Positions 26,308 through 35,662 of a DNA stretch of 64,000 nucleotides are shown here, one piece after another. The notes below the pieces were generated by a model, which searched no databases, was not told the DNA's origin, and was given only the letters and a program-made list of their open reading frames with translations. This stretch comes from CAZAQV01 sp964487255 (GTDB lineage Bacteria; Myxococcota_A; Polyangia; Polyangiales; CAZAQV01), in the NCBI GenBank assembly GCA_964487255.1, contig CAZAQV010000002.1, forward strand, positions 62,001 to 126,000, written 5' to 3'. The position numbers and the translations under genes were made by a program. Within the stretch, counting starts at the first letter, position 1. Every line of letters begins with the position of its first letter.

Positions 26308-27309
26308 ATGCTAGCGGTCAAGATCAAAGGAAGCGGCGGCGTGGACTGCCTGGAGCTTGCAGAGTTCAGCACGCGGGCGCTCGGAGCCGGCGAGGCGCGT
26401 GTGCGTGTCAAAGCAGCAGGGCTCAACCGCGCGGACATCTTGCAGCGCAAGGGCTTCTATCCGGCCCCCCCCGGCGTTCCCTCGGATATCCCTGGCCTCG
26501 AGTTCTCAGGAACGATCGTCGAACTCGCGCAGGACGTGAAGGGCTGGCAGCTTGGGGATGCGGTGATGGGCATCGTCGGAGGCGGGGCGATGGCCGAAGA
26601 GCTTTGCCTCGACGCAGCGCAGCTTCTTCCCGTCCCGGCTGGTCTTTCACTGACCGAAGCAGCGTCGCTACCCGAGGCCTTCCTGACAGCCTTCGATGCT
26701 ATGCAACAGGCCAAGGCGCGACAGGCTCAACACATTGTCGTGCACGCTGCGCCAAGTGGCGTGGGAACGGCCGCAACCCAACTCGCGCGCCTCTGGGGCC
26801 GAACTTGCTCTGGCACCTCACGCTCGCCGGAGAAACTCGAGAAAGCCAAGACCTATGGGCTTGAGCATGCCGTGTGGGTGAAGGATGGCCGCTTTGTGGA
26901 AGACCTCGTCGCGCTCAACCTCCCGGCGCCCGACGCCATCATCGACTTGGTCGGCGGTGAATATGCAACGCAGAATCTGGAGGTGCTCGCTGAACGCGGC
27001 CGAGTCGTCCACGTGGGTCTTGTCGGTGGTCGCAAGACAGAACTGGATCTAGGCCGTCTGCTGAGAAAACGAGCAACGCTCATCGGAACGGTTCTTCGAA
27101 GCCGTCCCACGGAAGAAAAGCGGGCGCTCTGCTCGGATTTCCGTCAGCACGTCTTGCCTGCGTTTGAAGAAGGACGCCTCGAACCAGTGCTTGAGTTCGC
27201 CCTGCCGATGGCAGACGTTGCACGAGCCCACGAACGAATGGAGGCAAATGCAACCTTCGGCAAAACGGTCCTCTACTGGGGAAATGCTGAAAAGAAAGGC
27301 CCGGCGTGA
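26308..27309 (+). CDS. NAD(P)H-quinone oxidoreductase, PIG3/zeta-crystallin type
   Basis: This 333-aa medium-chain dehydrogenase lacks zinc ligands, as quinone oxidoreductases do. The family markers are NRADILQRKGFYPAPPGVP and DIPGLEFSGTIVEL in the N-terminal domain, GVGTAATQLARLWG in the nucleotide-binding domain, and a C-terminal FGKTVLYW. Known PIG3-type enzymes reduce ortho-quinones one electron at a time with NADPH. It diverges from the receiver-like/LysR operon, with 42 nt between the two annotated starts. Its stop overlaps the QueE GTG start. Confidence 0.88.
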   Translation: MLAVKIKGSGGVDCLELAEFSTRALGAGEARVRVKAAGLNRADILQRKGFYPAPPGVPSDIPGLEFSGTIVELAQDVKGWQLGDAVMGIVGGGAMAEELCLDAAQLLPVPAGLSLTEAASLPEAFLTAFDAMQQAKARQAQHIVVHAAPSGVGTAATQLARLWGRTCSGTSRSPEKLEKAKTYGLEHAVWVKDGRFVEDLVALNLPAPDAIIDLVGGEYATQNLEVLAERGRVVHVGLVGGRKTELDLGRLLRKRATLIGTVLRSRPTEEKRALCSDFRQHVLPAFEEGRLEPVLEFALPMADVARAHERMEANATFGKTVLYWGNAEKKGPA

Positions 27310-27971
27310 AGCTCTCCACGGTGGGGGCCACGGTCGTCGTGCATGAACTCTACGCGTCGGTCCAGGGTGAGTCGTCGTTCGTCGGCCATCCCTGCACCTT
27401 CATTCGGCTCAGTGGCTGCAATCTTCGCTGCACTTGGTGCGACACGCCTCAGGCGTTCGTTGGAGGCGAACGCCGACCGGTCAATGATGTCGTCGAGGAG
27501 GCCCTGAGTAAGCAAACACCGCTGGTCGAGCTCACGGGTGGAGAACCGCTGTTGCAGGCCGGCGCTTTGCCGCTTCTTCGGGCGCTCTGCGACGCTGGCA
27601 AGACGGTGCTTCTCGAGACCAGCGGGGAACGCGACATCTCCAAGGTCGACCCGCGTGTACATCGCATCGTAGATTTCAAGGCGCCTGGCAGCGGCGAATT
27701 AGAACGCAACCTTTGGTCGAATGTCGAGCACCTGACCGTTCGCGACGAAGTTAAGTTTGTTCTGGCTGATCGCGACGACTACGAGTGGAGTCGCGCCGTC
27801 ATCCGTGAGAAGGGACTGTCCTCAAAAGCCGGTCAGGTGTTACTCAGCCCCGTCCACGGACAGCTCGACCCCAAGGACCTCACGCGTTGGATTCTTGAAG
27901 ACGCGCTCCCTGTGCGTCTCCAAGTCCAGATTCACAAGTACATCTGGTCCCCTGACACCCAAGGCGTCTAG
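27306..27971 (+). CDS. queE: 7-carboxy-7-deazaguanine synthase
   Basis: The 221-aa radical-SAM enzyme makes 7-carboxy-7-deazaguanine in the queuosine pathway. The cluster motif is SGCNLRCTWCDTPQAF, followed by ELTGGEPLLQ (the GGE motif) and a shortened barrel typical of QueE. The start is a GTG that overlaps the oxidoreductase stop (GTGA). No other que genes are in the window. It ends just before two 24-nt direct repeats and a strong hairpin. Confidence 0.93.
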   Translation: MKLSTVGATVVVHELYASVQGESSFVGHPCTFIRLSGCNLRCTWCDTPQAFVGGERRPVNDVVEEALSKQTPLVELTGGEPLLQAGALPLLRALCDAGKTVLLETSGERDISKVDPRVHRIVDFKAPGSGELERNLWSNVEHLTVRDEVKFVLADRDDYEWSRAVIREKGLSSKAGQVLLSPVHGQLDPKDLTRWILEDALPVRLQVQIHKYIWSPDTQGV

Positions 27972-27976
27972 CTTCA

Positions 27977-28043
27977 CGATGAGCGCTTGCGCGAAGAGCC
28001 CTACGTGTTGAGGTGCTCGCGATGAGCGCTTGCGCGAAGAGCC
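27977..28043. repeat. Pair of 24-nt direct repeats between queE and the fusion gene
   Basis: Identical 24-nt copies lie at 27977-28000 and 28020-28043, 43 bp apart. Each contains GAGCGCTTGCGCGAAGAGC, which is partly self-complementary. They sit between the queE stop and the bidirectional hairpin. Confidence 0.85.
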
Positions 28044-28052
28044 AGAAACATC

Positions 28053-28105
28053 GAAGTGAAACGAATAATTTTGTGCTACTCGCACAAAATTGTTTGTTTC
28101 ACTTC
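28053..28105. terminator. Bidirectional hairpin terminator between convergent genes
   Basis: Two ~23-nt arms (28054-28076 and 28082-28104) pair with only two mismatches around a 5-nt loop. The arms are A/T-rich outside and end in GTGC/GCAC at the loop. The structure works on both strands and separates queE from the convergent flippase-fusion gene, whose stop codon lies within the right arm. Confidence 0.75.
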
Positions 28106-31065
28106 TGCATGTAGCCGATGGACTCGAGCTGGTTGGCCAGCTCCGCATCGATCGCCGCACGCTGCGCGTCGGCCGCACCCTTCTTGGCCGCTTCGCTGGC
28201 CTGCCCAAGCATTTTCTTCATGTGTTCGGTCTGCGCCTTGTGCTTCTCGGCCAAGTTACTCGTCTCACCCGGATCCGCGTCGACATCATAGAGTTCCGCG
28301 AGCTCGAGTCCTCGGGGGTTGCCCGGATTCGCCGTAATGAGCTTGTGCGCTTCGCCCCCCTCAAGCTGACGCAGCGATTCAAGCACGTTCCCTTCATGGC
28401 TCTCCTCGGCATAAACGCGCTCGGTCCCCTGAAAGAAGTTCCCACCTTGAAGCCCTGGCGGCAATGGCAGTTCTAGCTCATTGAGCAGTGTGGGCATGAC
28501 ATCAACACTTTGTGCCCAGTGACGAACGACGGTGCCCGCACGCTTTCCCTTCGGCAGCTTGACGAAGAAGGGTACATGCACCTGCTCGTCGTAGAGCGTC
28601 GTGCCGTGCCAAAAACCACCGTGGTCGGCGAACTCTTCGCCGTGGTCCGAGGTTACGATGATGGTCATGTCGTCATAGACGCTCCGCTTCTTCAGGTCGG
28701 CTATCAACTTTCCGAACGCTTCATCCCAGTACGCGATCTCCCCGTCGTAAAGCTTCTTCAGATGCTCCGCTTCCTCGACGCGTGGGTGCTGGTTGGCGGC
28801 GCGTGAATACCCACGACTTTTGCCCTCGTGGTCGAAATACGGGTCGTGCGGGTCCATATAACCAACGAACGCAAACCACGGGCGGTCCTTAGGCGCCGCG
28901 TCGACCCAGCTCAAAAGCCTCGCGTTAACCACATTCGCATCTTGGTAGACCTCACCGGGCTGTGGTCCCCTCGCCTTTTCGATCAAGCGGCGCAGTACCT
29001 GCACCAAAAGGAGCTTCGCCTCTTCGTCGCCCGCCCCCATCACGTAGTCTGGCGGCAGGTAGGCGTAGGTATCGAAACCTTGGTCGAGGTTGAATGACGG
29101 GTGCAGGTTGTGGTTGGTGGCGATGCCGAGCGTCGCGTAGCCCTTGGAGGCCAGCGCCTCCGGGAGGGTGACAATCGGGTCGGGGAGCGCGCTCGCCTTG
29201 TCCATCACGCCGTGATTTGAAGGGAACCGCCCCGTCAGAAACGAAGCAAAACTGGGGCGTGTCCACGAAGCATTCGCGAAGAACTGGTCAAACCGGATTG
29301 CATCACCCGCGAAGGCCTCAAGATTGGGTGTATGGCCCGCGTCGTAACCATAGCTCGGCAAATGGTCGGCGCGTAGCGTGTCGATCACGATAAAGAGAAT
29401 GGGCCCTGCGTCCGCAAGATGTGGCGCCAGCTCGCGATCGATTTGCAGCGGCATATCGGCCGCCACCTGTTGACGCGACTGCGTGCCCCAAAAAGCCAGC
29501 CCAAGCACGGCTGCAGCGAAGACGAGCGTCACGACCGAGTCGGTGACGCGGCGTACGTAAGGCTTACGTGCGAGCCATTCGATCGCGCGTGAGAGCACAA
29601 AAAAGAGCAGCGCAGCGGCAAGTGCACAACCGACAAACACCGCAAGCCCTTGCAGGCTCTTCCATTTGAGCTCCTCCGCATAGACATCTCGACGAACGCG
29701 AAACGCACCGAGCACCAACCCAAAAGCCGCGACGATCATCGCTGTAATGCGGGCATAGGCTTGCGCCTCAGGAAGGGCGCGTCGCTTCATCCATCGACCG
29801 CTCAACGCGAAGGCAAAGCCTGCGACCGCGCCGCCGAGCAAACAGAACGAGCCGTAGACAGCAGCGCCATAGGTCATCACGCCAAACGCGTGGTGCCAAC
29901 CCGCTGCGTTCGCGATGAGCAGGCCTTCACCAACGCCCACCAATGTGCCTGCCAACAGACCGGCCGCCGCACCAAGCGTCAGCCCACGCACGATCTTTGG
30001 CCAGGCTTCCGGTGGCGCTTGCTCGACCTCCGCCCAGCGCTGCTGTTCGCGGTCATCCTCTTCGACACGAATCGCTGGTTTGTACCCCGAGCGGCGCGCG
30101 AGGAAGATAAGCCCGCCACACGCCGAGACCACCATCTCACAGGCAAAGCCCACGATGGGGATGAGTACGGCGAGCTCTTTGGCCACGCCCACGCGCGTAT
30201 AAAGCGCAACCGCGGTCGCCTCTCGCAAACCAATGCCATTGATGGAGGTCGGCAGAAGGGTCGAGAAAATCTGCAGGGACGAGCCAAAAAAGATCTCGCC
30301 GACCCCGAGTTCGGCACCCAAGGCTTGCGCGGCACAAACGTAAATCAAGTTGTTAAAAGCATGCGTACCCATGCCCAAAAAGGCGGCCTGCGACAGCAAA
30401 CCCGTTTTGCCTTTGTACGCACACACCGCATCGACCAGTGTCTGCACGCGAGGACCAATCGCCGCAGGCAACAGGCGCGCGATCACGCGAACAATGTCGG
30501 GCTTGGCGAGCACGAAGATGCCTGCGGAAATGAGCCCCACGAAGAACAGGTTGACGAGCACAACACCTTCGATACCGATGAAGCGCAGACCAAAGATCGA
30601 ACCCGCCATCACCACCACGCCAAACGCCATCTGTCCGAGAATCATCTCGGTGCCGATGGTCGCTGCTGCGCGCGCAGTCTTACCGGTATGTTGCGCAACA
30701 TCGTAGATCCGCCAACCGCCAAACCCAGTGAAACCGCCCGGCGTGAACGCACCCCAAAACCGCGCGATCATCACCGAGCCACCCAAAAATCGCCATGGTG
30801 CGTGAATGCCTTGACCGACCAACAGACGCTGCCAACGCACCGTGCTGAAGCCGATGGCGACGAGCTGCATGAGGATCGCGCCCGCAACCCAATGCCACTG
30901 CAGATCTTTGATCCGTGCCCAAAGGTCAGAAGCGCCATCACGCCCGACAACCTTCGAGAAGATCAGCCACAGCGCCCCAACAGAAAACCCAATCTTGAGC
31001 AGAAGCATCGCGATCTTACGCGGCTTGGCTTTGGATGAAGTTGGTTCTTGCGCGGGCTGCGTCAT
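28099..31065 (-). CDS. LPG-synthase-type flippase domain fused to alkaline-phosphatase-superfamily (sulfatase-like) enzyme
   Basis: The 988-aa protein joins two systems. Residues ~15-325 are a multi-membrane-helix domain like the LPG-synthase flippase/YbhN family, with GGFTGFGGWRIYDVAQHTG and LLPTSINGIGLREATAVALY. About six more membrane segments lie at ~365-545. From about 555 a sulfatase-like alkaline-phosphatase-superfamily domain begins, with ILFIVIDTLRADHLPSYGYD and the C-terminal metal motif TSDHGEEFADHGGFWHG. The nucleophile position reads SWTRPSF (Thr near 602), not the Cys/Ser-x-P-S-R of formylglycine sulfatases, so a Thr-type phospho- or head-group transferase/hydrolase is more likely. 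It should modify a lipid or lipid-linked substrate at the membrane. Confidence 0.85.
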   Translation of the reverse strand: MTQPAQEPTSSKAKPRKIAMLLLKIGFSVGALWLIFSKVVGRDGASDLWARIKDLQWHWVAGAILMQLVAIGFSTVRWQRLLVGQGIHAPWRFLGGSVMIARFWGAFTPGGFTGFGGWRIYDVAQHTGKTARAAATIGTEMILGQMAFGVVVMAGSIFGLRFIGIEGVVLVNLFFVGLISAGIFVLAKPDIVRVIARLLPAAIGPRVQTLVDAVCAYKGKTGLLSQAAFLGMGTHAFNNLIYVCAAQALGAELGVGEIFFGSSLQIFSTLLPTSINGIGLREATAVALYTRVGVAKELAVLIPIVGFACEMVVSACGGLIFLARRSGYKPAIRVEEDDREQQRWAEVEQAPPEAWPKIVRGLTLGAAAGLLAGTLVGVGEGLLIANAAGWHHAFGVMTYGAAVYGSFCLLGGAVAGFAFALSGRWMKRRALPEAQAYARITAMIVAAFGLVLGAFRVRRDVYAEELKWKSLQGLAVFVGCALAAALLFFVLSRAIEWLARKPYVRRVTDSVVTLVFAAAVLGLAFWGTQSRQQVAADMPLQIDRELAPHLADAGPILFIVIDTLRADHLPSYGYDAGHTPNLEAFAGDAIRFDQFFANASWTRPSFASFLTGRFPSNHGVMDKASALPDPIVTLPEALASKGYATLGIATNHNLHPSFNLDQGFDTYAYLPPDYVMGAGDEEAKLLLVQVLRRLIEKARGPQPGEVYQDANVVNARLLSWVDAAPKDRPWFAFVGYMDPHDPYFDHEGKSRGYSRAANQHPRVEEAEHLKKLYDGEIAYWDEAFGKLIADLKKRSVYDDMTIIVTSDHGEEFADHGGFWHGTTLYDEQVHVPFFVKLPKGKRAGTVVRHWAQSVDVMPTLLNELELPLPPGLQGGNFFQGTERVYAEESHEGNVLESLRQLEGGEAHKLITANPGNPRGLELAELYDVDADPGETSNLAEKHKAQTEHMKKMLGQASEAAKKGAADAQRAAIDAELANQLESIGYMQK

Positions 31066-31254
31066 GCTTCGTTTGTAGTGAGGTGGCTGGTGGGGTCAAA
31101 TTTTACGCAACGCAAGGCATTGAAAACAATACGCTTTCTTCGATGCTCGGGGGGAAGCCCTCAGCATAGAGCAATTCGTCGAAGAGCGCTCGTTGAGCGC
31201 GCCGGAGTAACTTGCCTTGAGGCGGCCCGCAACTGGTGCCAAGGTTCGGCTGCG

Positions 31255-32166
31255 ATGGGTCGCGGGATTAACTTAGCTCTGGTTCTGTACTTTGTGTTTG
31301 CGCTGGTCGCCGCGTGCGGCTCAAGCCGTCGCGGTCCGGGAAACAACACCAATGGCGATAGCGGTATGGATGCTGAAGCCGGACCGCAGGATGCACGCCC
31401 CACCCCAGATCGCCTGGTTCCCGCTGACACGGGTCCCAATCTCTCCAACGTATTGGTCTATGCACACTCACGCGACACGCTTTACTCGTTTTCGCCCGAG
31501 ACGGCGAAAGTCGAGACGATCGGCACCTTCTTCTTGAACGGTGGCGGCGAAGTAGAAAACATTCTTGATATCGCAGTCGATGCCAGCGGTGCCCTGGTCG
31601 GGCTTGGTAAGACCACGCTGTTTAGCATCAACAAGGAGACCGCCGAAGTCACGAAGATCGGCCAACTGACGACGGCAGGGTCGACCGAGATCACCGGCTT
31701 GGTCTTTGTGCCCAAAAACATGTTTCGCTCCGAGGAGGCGCTCGTCGGCGCTGACAATGCAGGCGTCGTCTACGAGATCGACAGAAACACCGCACAGGCA
31801 GATGAGATCGGCGTCTACCCCGACGGTTGGATCTCAAGCGGTGATCTGGTCGCTGTCGATGGTCTTGGCACCTATGCGACCGTTAAGAAAGAGGGCGCTG
31901 AATTCGACCAACTAGTGGCCGTGACCTTCGGCTCGAACGGAGTGTCACGCATGGAGCTGCTGGGACCCGTCTCAGGCGGTGGTCGCGACTTCAAACAACT
32001 CTTTGGCGTCGCCTATTGGGGCGCAAATGTCTACGGCTTTACCTACGCGGGAGAACTGCTTGAGATCGACCGTGAAACCGCAGAGGCCAAGCTGATCTCC
32101 GACGATACAGGCGCAGAGTCCTTCTGGGGTGCGGGCGTTACCACCCAAGTCCCCGTCCTTCGTTAA
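31255..32166 (+). CDS. Lipoprotein with repeated beta-strand (propeller-like) domain
   Basis: The 303-aa product starts MGRGINLALVLYFVFALVAACG, a lipobox. A Gly/Asn/Asp/Ala/Pro linker of about 40 residues follows. The rest has recurring blocks such as LYSFSPETAKVETIG, LFSINKETAEVTKIG, VYEIDRNTAQADEIG and LLEIDRETAEAKLIS, which read like blades of a beta-propeller. No ligand is known. I chose the ATG at 31255 because it starts the signal peptide; the longer frame reaches back over the upstream gene's start. It is followed by a second lipoprotein gene. Confidence 0.78.
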   Translation: MGRGINLALVLYFVFALVAACGSSRRGPGNNTNGDSGMDAEAGPQDARPTPDRLVPADTGPNLSNVLVYAHSRDTLYSFSPETAKVETIGTFFLNGGGEVENILDIAVDASGALVGLGKTTLFSINKETAEVTKIGQLTTAGSTEITGLVFVPKNMFRSEEALVGADNAGVVYEIDRNTAQADEIGVYPDGWISSGDLVAVDGLGTYATVKKEGAEFDQLVAVTFGSNGVSRMELLGPVSGGGRDFKQLFGVAYWGANVYGFTYAGELLEIDRETAEAKLISDDTGAESFWGAGVTTQVPVLR

Positions 32167-32189
32167 TCGTACCGAACATAACTGGAAGC

Positions 32190-32205
32190 TGGCGAAACGC
32201 CTGCT
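32190..32205 (+). promoter_or_regulatory. Possible sigma-54 promoter for the Cys-rich lipoprotein
   Basis: The sequence TGGCGAAACGCCTGCT keeps the GG (-24) and GC (-12) elements at the right 10-nt spacing. It lies in the 70-nt spacer before the ATG at 32237. The inner consensus bases match less well, so this is tentative. Confidence 0.33.
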
Positions 32206-32236
32206 ATGCGGTACCGAAACCAGCAGGAGTGTCCCA

Positions 32237-32848
32237 ATGCAGTCACCACAACTTCAAGTTAAAGAGCATGTCGCGCAGTTTTGTAAATTGACTGTGCTCG
32301 CGATCGCAATTCTGGCGACGGGTTGCAGCGACGACACCACGGAGGGGGAAAACGGGGGCGCAGACTGCGCATCCGTTTGTCAAAACGCAGAGGACCAATG
32401 CGGCCAACCCGCGACCAACTGCCAAGCGACGTGCGCATCGTTGAGTGCGGCAGCCAGGGAGTGCATTGCGAGTGCAACCAGCTGCAGCGCAATTGCCATG
32501 TGCGACACAGTAGATCCTGACTCGGGCGTTGGCGGAAGCAACAAAGCGATCGTCAAATGCTTGGGCCCTTCCTGCCCACAAGGAGAGTGTGATAGTTCGA
32601 ATGACTGCAGCGCGTACGCGAACTTTAGTCTTGATAACAGCGCAAGTTGGTGCACTGGCGCGCAGGGTTCCGAGCAGTTTTGCATCGCTGAAACCGTGGA
32701 CAATGAAAACGGAACTCAATCAACAACTCACTACGCAATTGATTGCTCGTCGACTACGCCCGTGCAACGAACATGCGAAAGCTGTGGCTACAACTACTCA
32801 CCCGACGACTGCGTCAAGTGTGACAGCAGCAACTCCTGCCTGTTTTAG
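32237..32848 (+). CDS. Cysteine-rich lipoprotein
   Basis: The 203-aa product begins with a signal peptide ending LAIAILATGCSDD. The mature part has many cysteines in spaced pairs, such as CASVCQNAEDQCG, CQATCASLSAAARECI and CESCGYNYSPDDCVKC. Such domains are common in secreted proteins of this group and are likely disulfide-bonded; no function is known. I chose the ATG at 32237 as the start of the signal peptide. A sigma-54-like promoter lies just upstream. The gene ends 10 nt before the convergent leuS. Confidence 0.75.
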   Translation: MQSPQLQVKEHVAQFCKLTVLAIAILATGCSDDTTEGENGGADCASVCQNAEDQCGQPATNCQATCASLSAAARECIASATSCSAIAMCDTVDPDSGVGGSNKAIVKCLGPSCPQGECDSSNDCSAYANFSLDNSASWCTGAQGSEQFCIAETVDNENGTQSTTHYAIDCSSTTPVQRTCESCGYNYSPDDCVKCDSSNSCLF

Positions 32849-32858
32849 CAGCTCACTT

Positions 32859-35618
32859 CTAGCTTGCGACGATGTTGACCAGGCGGCCGGGGACGACGAT
32901 CACCTTGCGGACCGTCTTGCCGGTAATCAGCTCTTGGACTTTGGCGTCGCCTAGTGCTGCTTTTTCGAGATCGGATTTGCTGAGATCGGCTGCAACCGTG
33001 ATGCGGTGGCGGACCTTACCCATGATCTGAATCGGGATTTCGATCTCGTCATCCTTGAGCATCGACTCATCGTAACTCGGCCAGGAGGCGTCCGAGACAA
33101 ACCCTTCAGCCCCCAGGCGCGACCAGACTTCTTCGGCGATGTGGGGCGCAAAGGGCGCAAGAATCGCGACAAAGCGCATCGCCTGCTCGCGCGTGAGCCC
33201 AGGCTTGCTTGTAGCCAGGTTGACGAACTCTATCATCGCCGCAATCGCAGTATTGAAGGCCATGCGGTCGATGTCGTCGCCGACCTTTGCAATCGTGCGA
33301 TGCAGAAGCTTTTCAACCTCGGGATCCGCCTTTTCGACAACGCGCGCTTCACCTGTCGCCTCGTCGATAAGCAAACGCCACGAACGCGTCAAGAAGCGAA
33401 ACAGCCCCGCAATGTCGCGGGTGTTCCAGGGCTTTGAGGCTTCGAGCGGTCCCATGTACATCTCGTAGAGACGAAACGTGTCCGCCCCATAGTCACGAAT
33501 CACGTCATCTGGGTTGATCACGTTCTTGAGCGACTTGCTCATCTTGGCCGTAATCCGTGCCACGGCCTCGCCCGTCGCGGTCTCCACGAACTGGTCCTCG
33601 CCGCGCTCTTCAACCTCATCGATCGGAACCAGCGACCGGTCCTTACGCTGAAAGGCGTAGCTTGTGATCATGCCCTGGTGAAAGAGTTTGCGAAACGGTT
33701 CTGGGCTCTGCACATGCCCCAGATCGAAGAGCACCTTGTGCCAGAAGCGGGCATAGAGAAGGTGCAACACCGCGTGCTCGGCGCCGCCAACGTAGAGGTC
33801 GACGCCACTTTCACCGAGCCAGTACGCCTCAGCCTTGCGCCCCACGAAACGCTCGTCGTTATGTGGATCGCAGTAGCGAAGGTAGTACCAGCACGAGCCG
33901 GCCCAACCGGGCATCGTATTCGTTTCGCGCGTGCGCCCATCCGCAAGCTGCACCCAATCTGCGGCCTTCGCCAAGAGCGGTTTCGGCTCATCGCTAACTT
34001 CAGGCGCATAGTCTGAAAGCGGTGGCAAGGTCACGGGAAGCTCGTCCTCGGCGACTGCCTCATGCAGGCCGTCGCGGTCGTACACGATAGGAAAGGGTTC
34101 GCCCCAGTAGCGCTGTCGGCTGAAAAGCCAATCGCGCAGGCGATAATTGACCTTCGCGTTTCCGAGGCATTTTTTCGTGAGCCACGCGGTAATGCGTTCT
34201 TTGGCCTCCGCGGTCGCAAGACCATCGAGCGAGACCTCGGCGTTGGCGCTATTGATCGCGATGCCATCGCCTGTGAAACAGCCGTCGCCAGGGTCGTGGC
34301 TTTCCGTGGGCTTGAGAACTTCAACGATATCGATGCCGTACTTGTCCGCGAATGCGTAGTCACGGTCGTCGTGCGCAGGAACGGCCATGATCGCGCCGTG
34401 GCCGTAACCCATCAGCACGTAGTCCGCGATCCAGATAGGAATGCGCTTTCCGGTGGCCGGATTGATCGCGTAATAGCCGCTTGCGACGCCGGTCTTTTCC
34501 TTGCTGGTCTGTCGTTCCAAATCGGAGCGGTTGCGTGCCTGCTCAACGTACGCGTCGACCTCTTTAGAACGCTCCGGCAACGCATCGACAAAAGGGTGCT
34601 CCGGTGCGACGACCATGAAGGTCGCGCCAAACATGGTATCCGGACGCGTTGTGTAGATGCGCAGGCGCTCCACACCGGGCACGTCTTGCACGACAAAGTC
34701 AGCCTCTGCACCACGACTGCGACCGATCCAGTCGATTTGCTTGACCCGTGTGCTCTCTGGCCAGTCGAGTGATGCGAGGTCTTCGATCAGCCGATCCCCA
34801 TAGGCGGAAATACGGAAGAGCCATTGTCGAAGTGGCTTCCTAAGCACTGGGTGGCCACCACGTTCACTTCGACCGTCGATCACTTCTTCGTTTGCGAGCG
34901 CAGTGCCTAGCTGCGGGCACCAGTTCACGGTTTGCTCACCCAAGTATGCGAGTCGGTAGCTGGAGAGAATGCGATGCTGCGTGGTGCGGTCGAGCGCGCC
35001 CCACGCGTCATACCTCAGAGCCTTGTCCTCGGTGGAAAACTCCGCGGCCTCGGGGTTGATGCGCGGAGGACGCTGACCACAGGCAAAAGCTTCCTCCAGC
35101 TCACGAATCGGTCGCGCCTTGTTGGCCGCGGGGTCAAACCACGCGTCGTAGATCTGGACAAAGATCCACTGCGTCCATCGATAGTAGCCCTCGTCGATGG
35201 TCCCGAACTCGCGCGACCAGTCGTAGCAAAACCCAAAACGCTGCAGCTGTCGGCGGAAGTTATCAATGGATGCGCGGGTCGTTTTGGCCGGATGCACACC
35301 GGTGCGGATGGCATACTGTTCGGCCGGCAAACCGAAGGCGTCCCACCCCATCGGGTGTAAGACGTTGAACCCTTTCATCCGTTTGTAGCGAGAGATAATA
35401 TCGGTCGCCGTGTATCCCTCGGGGTGCCCAACGTGAAGCCCTGCCCCACTTGGGTAGGGAAACATGTCGAGGCAATAGAAGGACTCTTTACTGTCATCGA
35501 ACCCAGGTTCGCCCGGGTTGGGAACCTCAAAGGTTTTTGCTTCGGCCCAGCGAGCGTGCCACTTCGGCTCCATCTCGTTGGCAAATTGCGCACTATAGCG
35601 ATGCTCTTTTTCAGGCAT
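32859..35618 (-). CDS. leuS: Leucyl-tRNA synthetase
   Basis: The 919-aa class I synthetase charges tRNA-Leu. The HIGH-type signature is in FPYPSGAGLHVGHPEGYTATD, the KMSKS loop is KMSKSLKNVINPDDV at about residue 690, and the connective editing domain lies between. The size matches bacterial LeuRS. The ATG at 35618 gives MPEKEHRYSAQFANEMEPKW. It is last in a minus-strand run after mpl, the barrel gene and the FecR gene, 44 nt behind FecR. Confidence 0.96.
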   Translation of the reverse strand: MPEKEHRYSAQFANEMEPKWHARWAEAKTFEVPNPGEPGFDDSKESFYCLDMFPYPSGAGLHVGHPEGYTATDIISRYKRMKGFNVLHPMGWDAFGLPAEQYAIRTGVHPAKTTRASIDNFRRQLQRFGFCYDWSREFGTIDEGYYRWTQWIFVQIYDAWFDPAANKARPIRELEEAFACGQRPPRINPEAAEFSTEDKALRYDAWGALDRTTQHRILSSYRLAYLGEQTVNWCPQLGTALANEEVIDGRSERGGHPVLRKPLRQWLFRISAYGDRLIEDLASLDWPESTRVKQIDWIGRSRGAEADFVVQDVPGVERLRIYTTRPDTMFGATFMVVAPEHPFVDALPERSKEVDAYVEQARNRSDLERQTSKEKTGVASGYYAINPATGKRIPIWIADYVLMGYGHGAIMAVPAHDDRDYAFADKYGIDIVEVLKPTESHDPGDGCFTGDGIAINSANAEVSLDGLATAEAKERITAWLTKKCLGNAKVNYRLRDWLFSRQRYWGEPFPIVYDRDGLHEAVAEDELPVTLPPLSDYAPEVSDEPKPLLAKAADWVQLADGRTRETNTMPGWAGSCWYYLRYCDPHNDERFVGRKAEAYWLGESGVDLYVGGAEHAVLHLLYARFWHKVLFDLGHVQSPEPFRKLFHQGMITSYAFQRKDRSLVPIDEVEERGEDQFVETATGEAVARITAKMSKSLKNVINPDDVIRDYGADTFRLYEMYMGPLEASKPWNTRDIAGLFRFLTRSWRLLIDEATGEARVVEKADPEVEKLLHRTIAKVGDDIDRMAFNTAIAAMIEFVNLATSKPGLTREQAMRFVAILAPFAPHIAEEVWSRLGAEGFVSDASWPSYDESMLKDDEIEIPIQIMGKVRHRITVAADLSKSDLEKAALGDAKVQELITGKTVRKVIVVPGRLVNIVAS

Positions 35619-35662
35619 ACGCGAGGACCCTAACCTGGATCTGCTTTCGCAGCGAGCAATGA

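Noticed and set aside
29650..31038. 462-aa plus-strand frame opposite the flippase fusion gene
   Set aside because: It is the antisense shadow of a well-supported gene on the other strand; its composition (Arg/His/Thr-rich) has no family pattern.
28099..31065. Formylglycine-type sulfatase reading of the C-terminal domain
   Set aside because: The needed Cys/Ser-x-P-S-R motif is absent; the site reads SWTRPSF, so a Thr-type member of the superfamily is more likely.
31065..31255. Looked for a promoter in the divergent spacer between the fusion gene and the propeller-like lipoprotein
   Set aside because: No sigma-70 or sigma-54 match with good spacing stood out on either strand.
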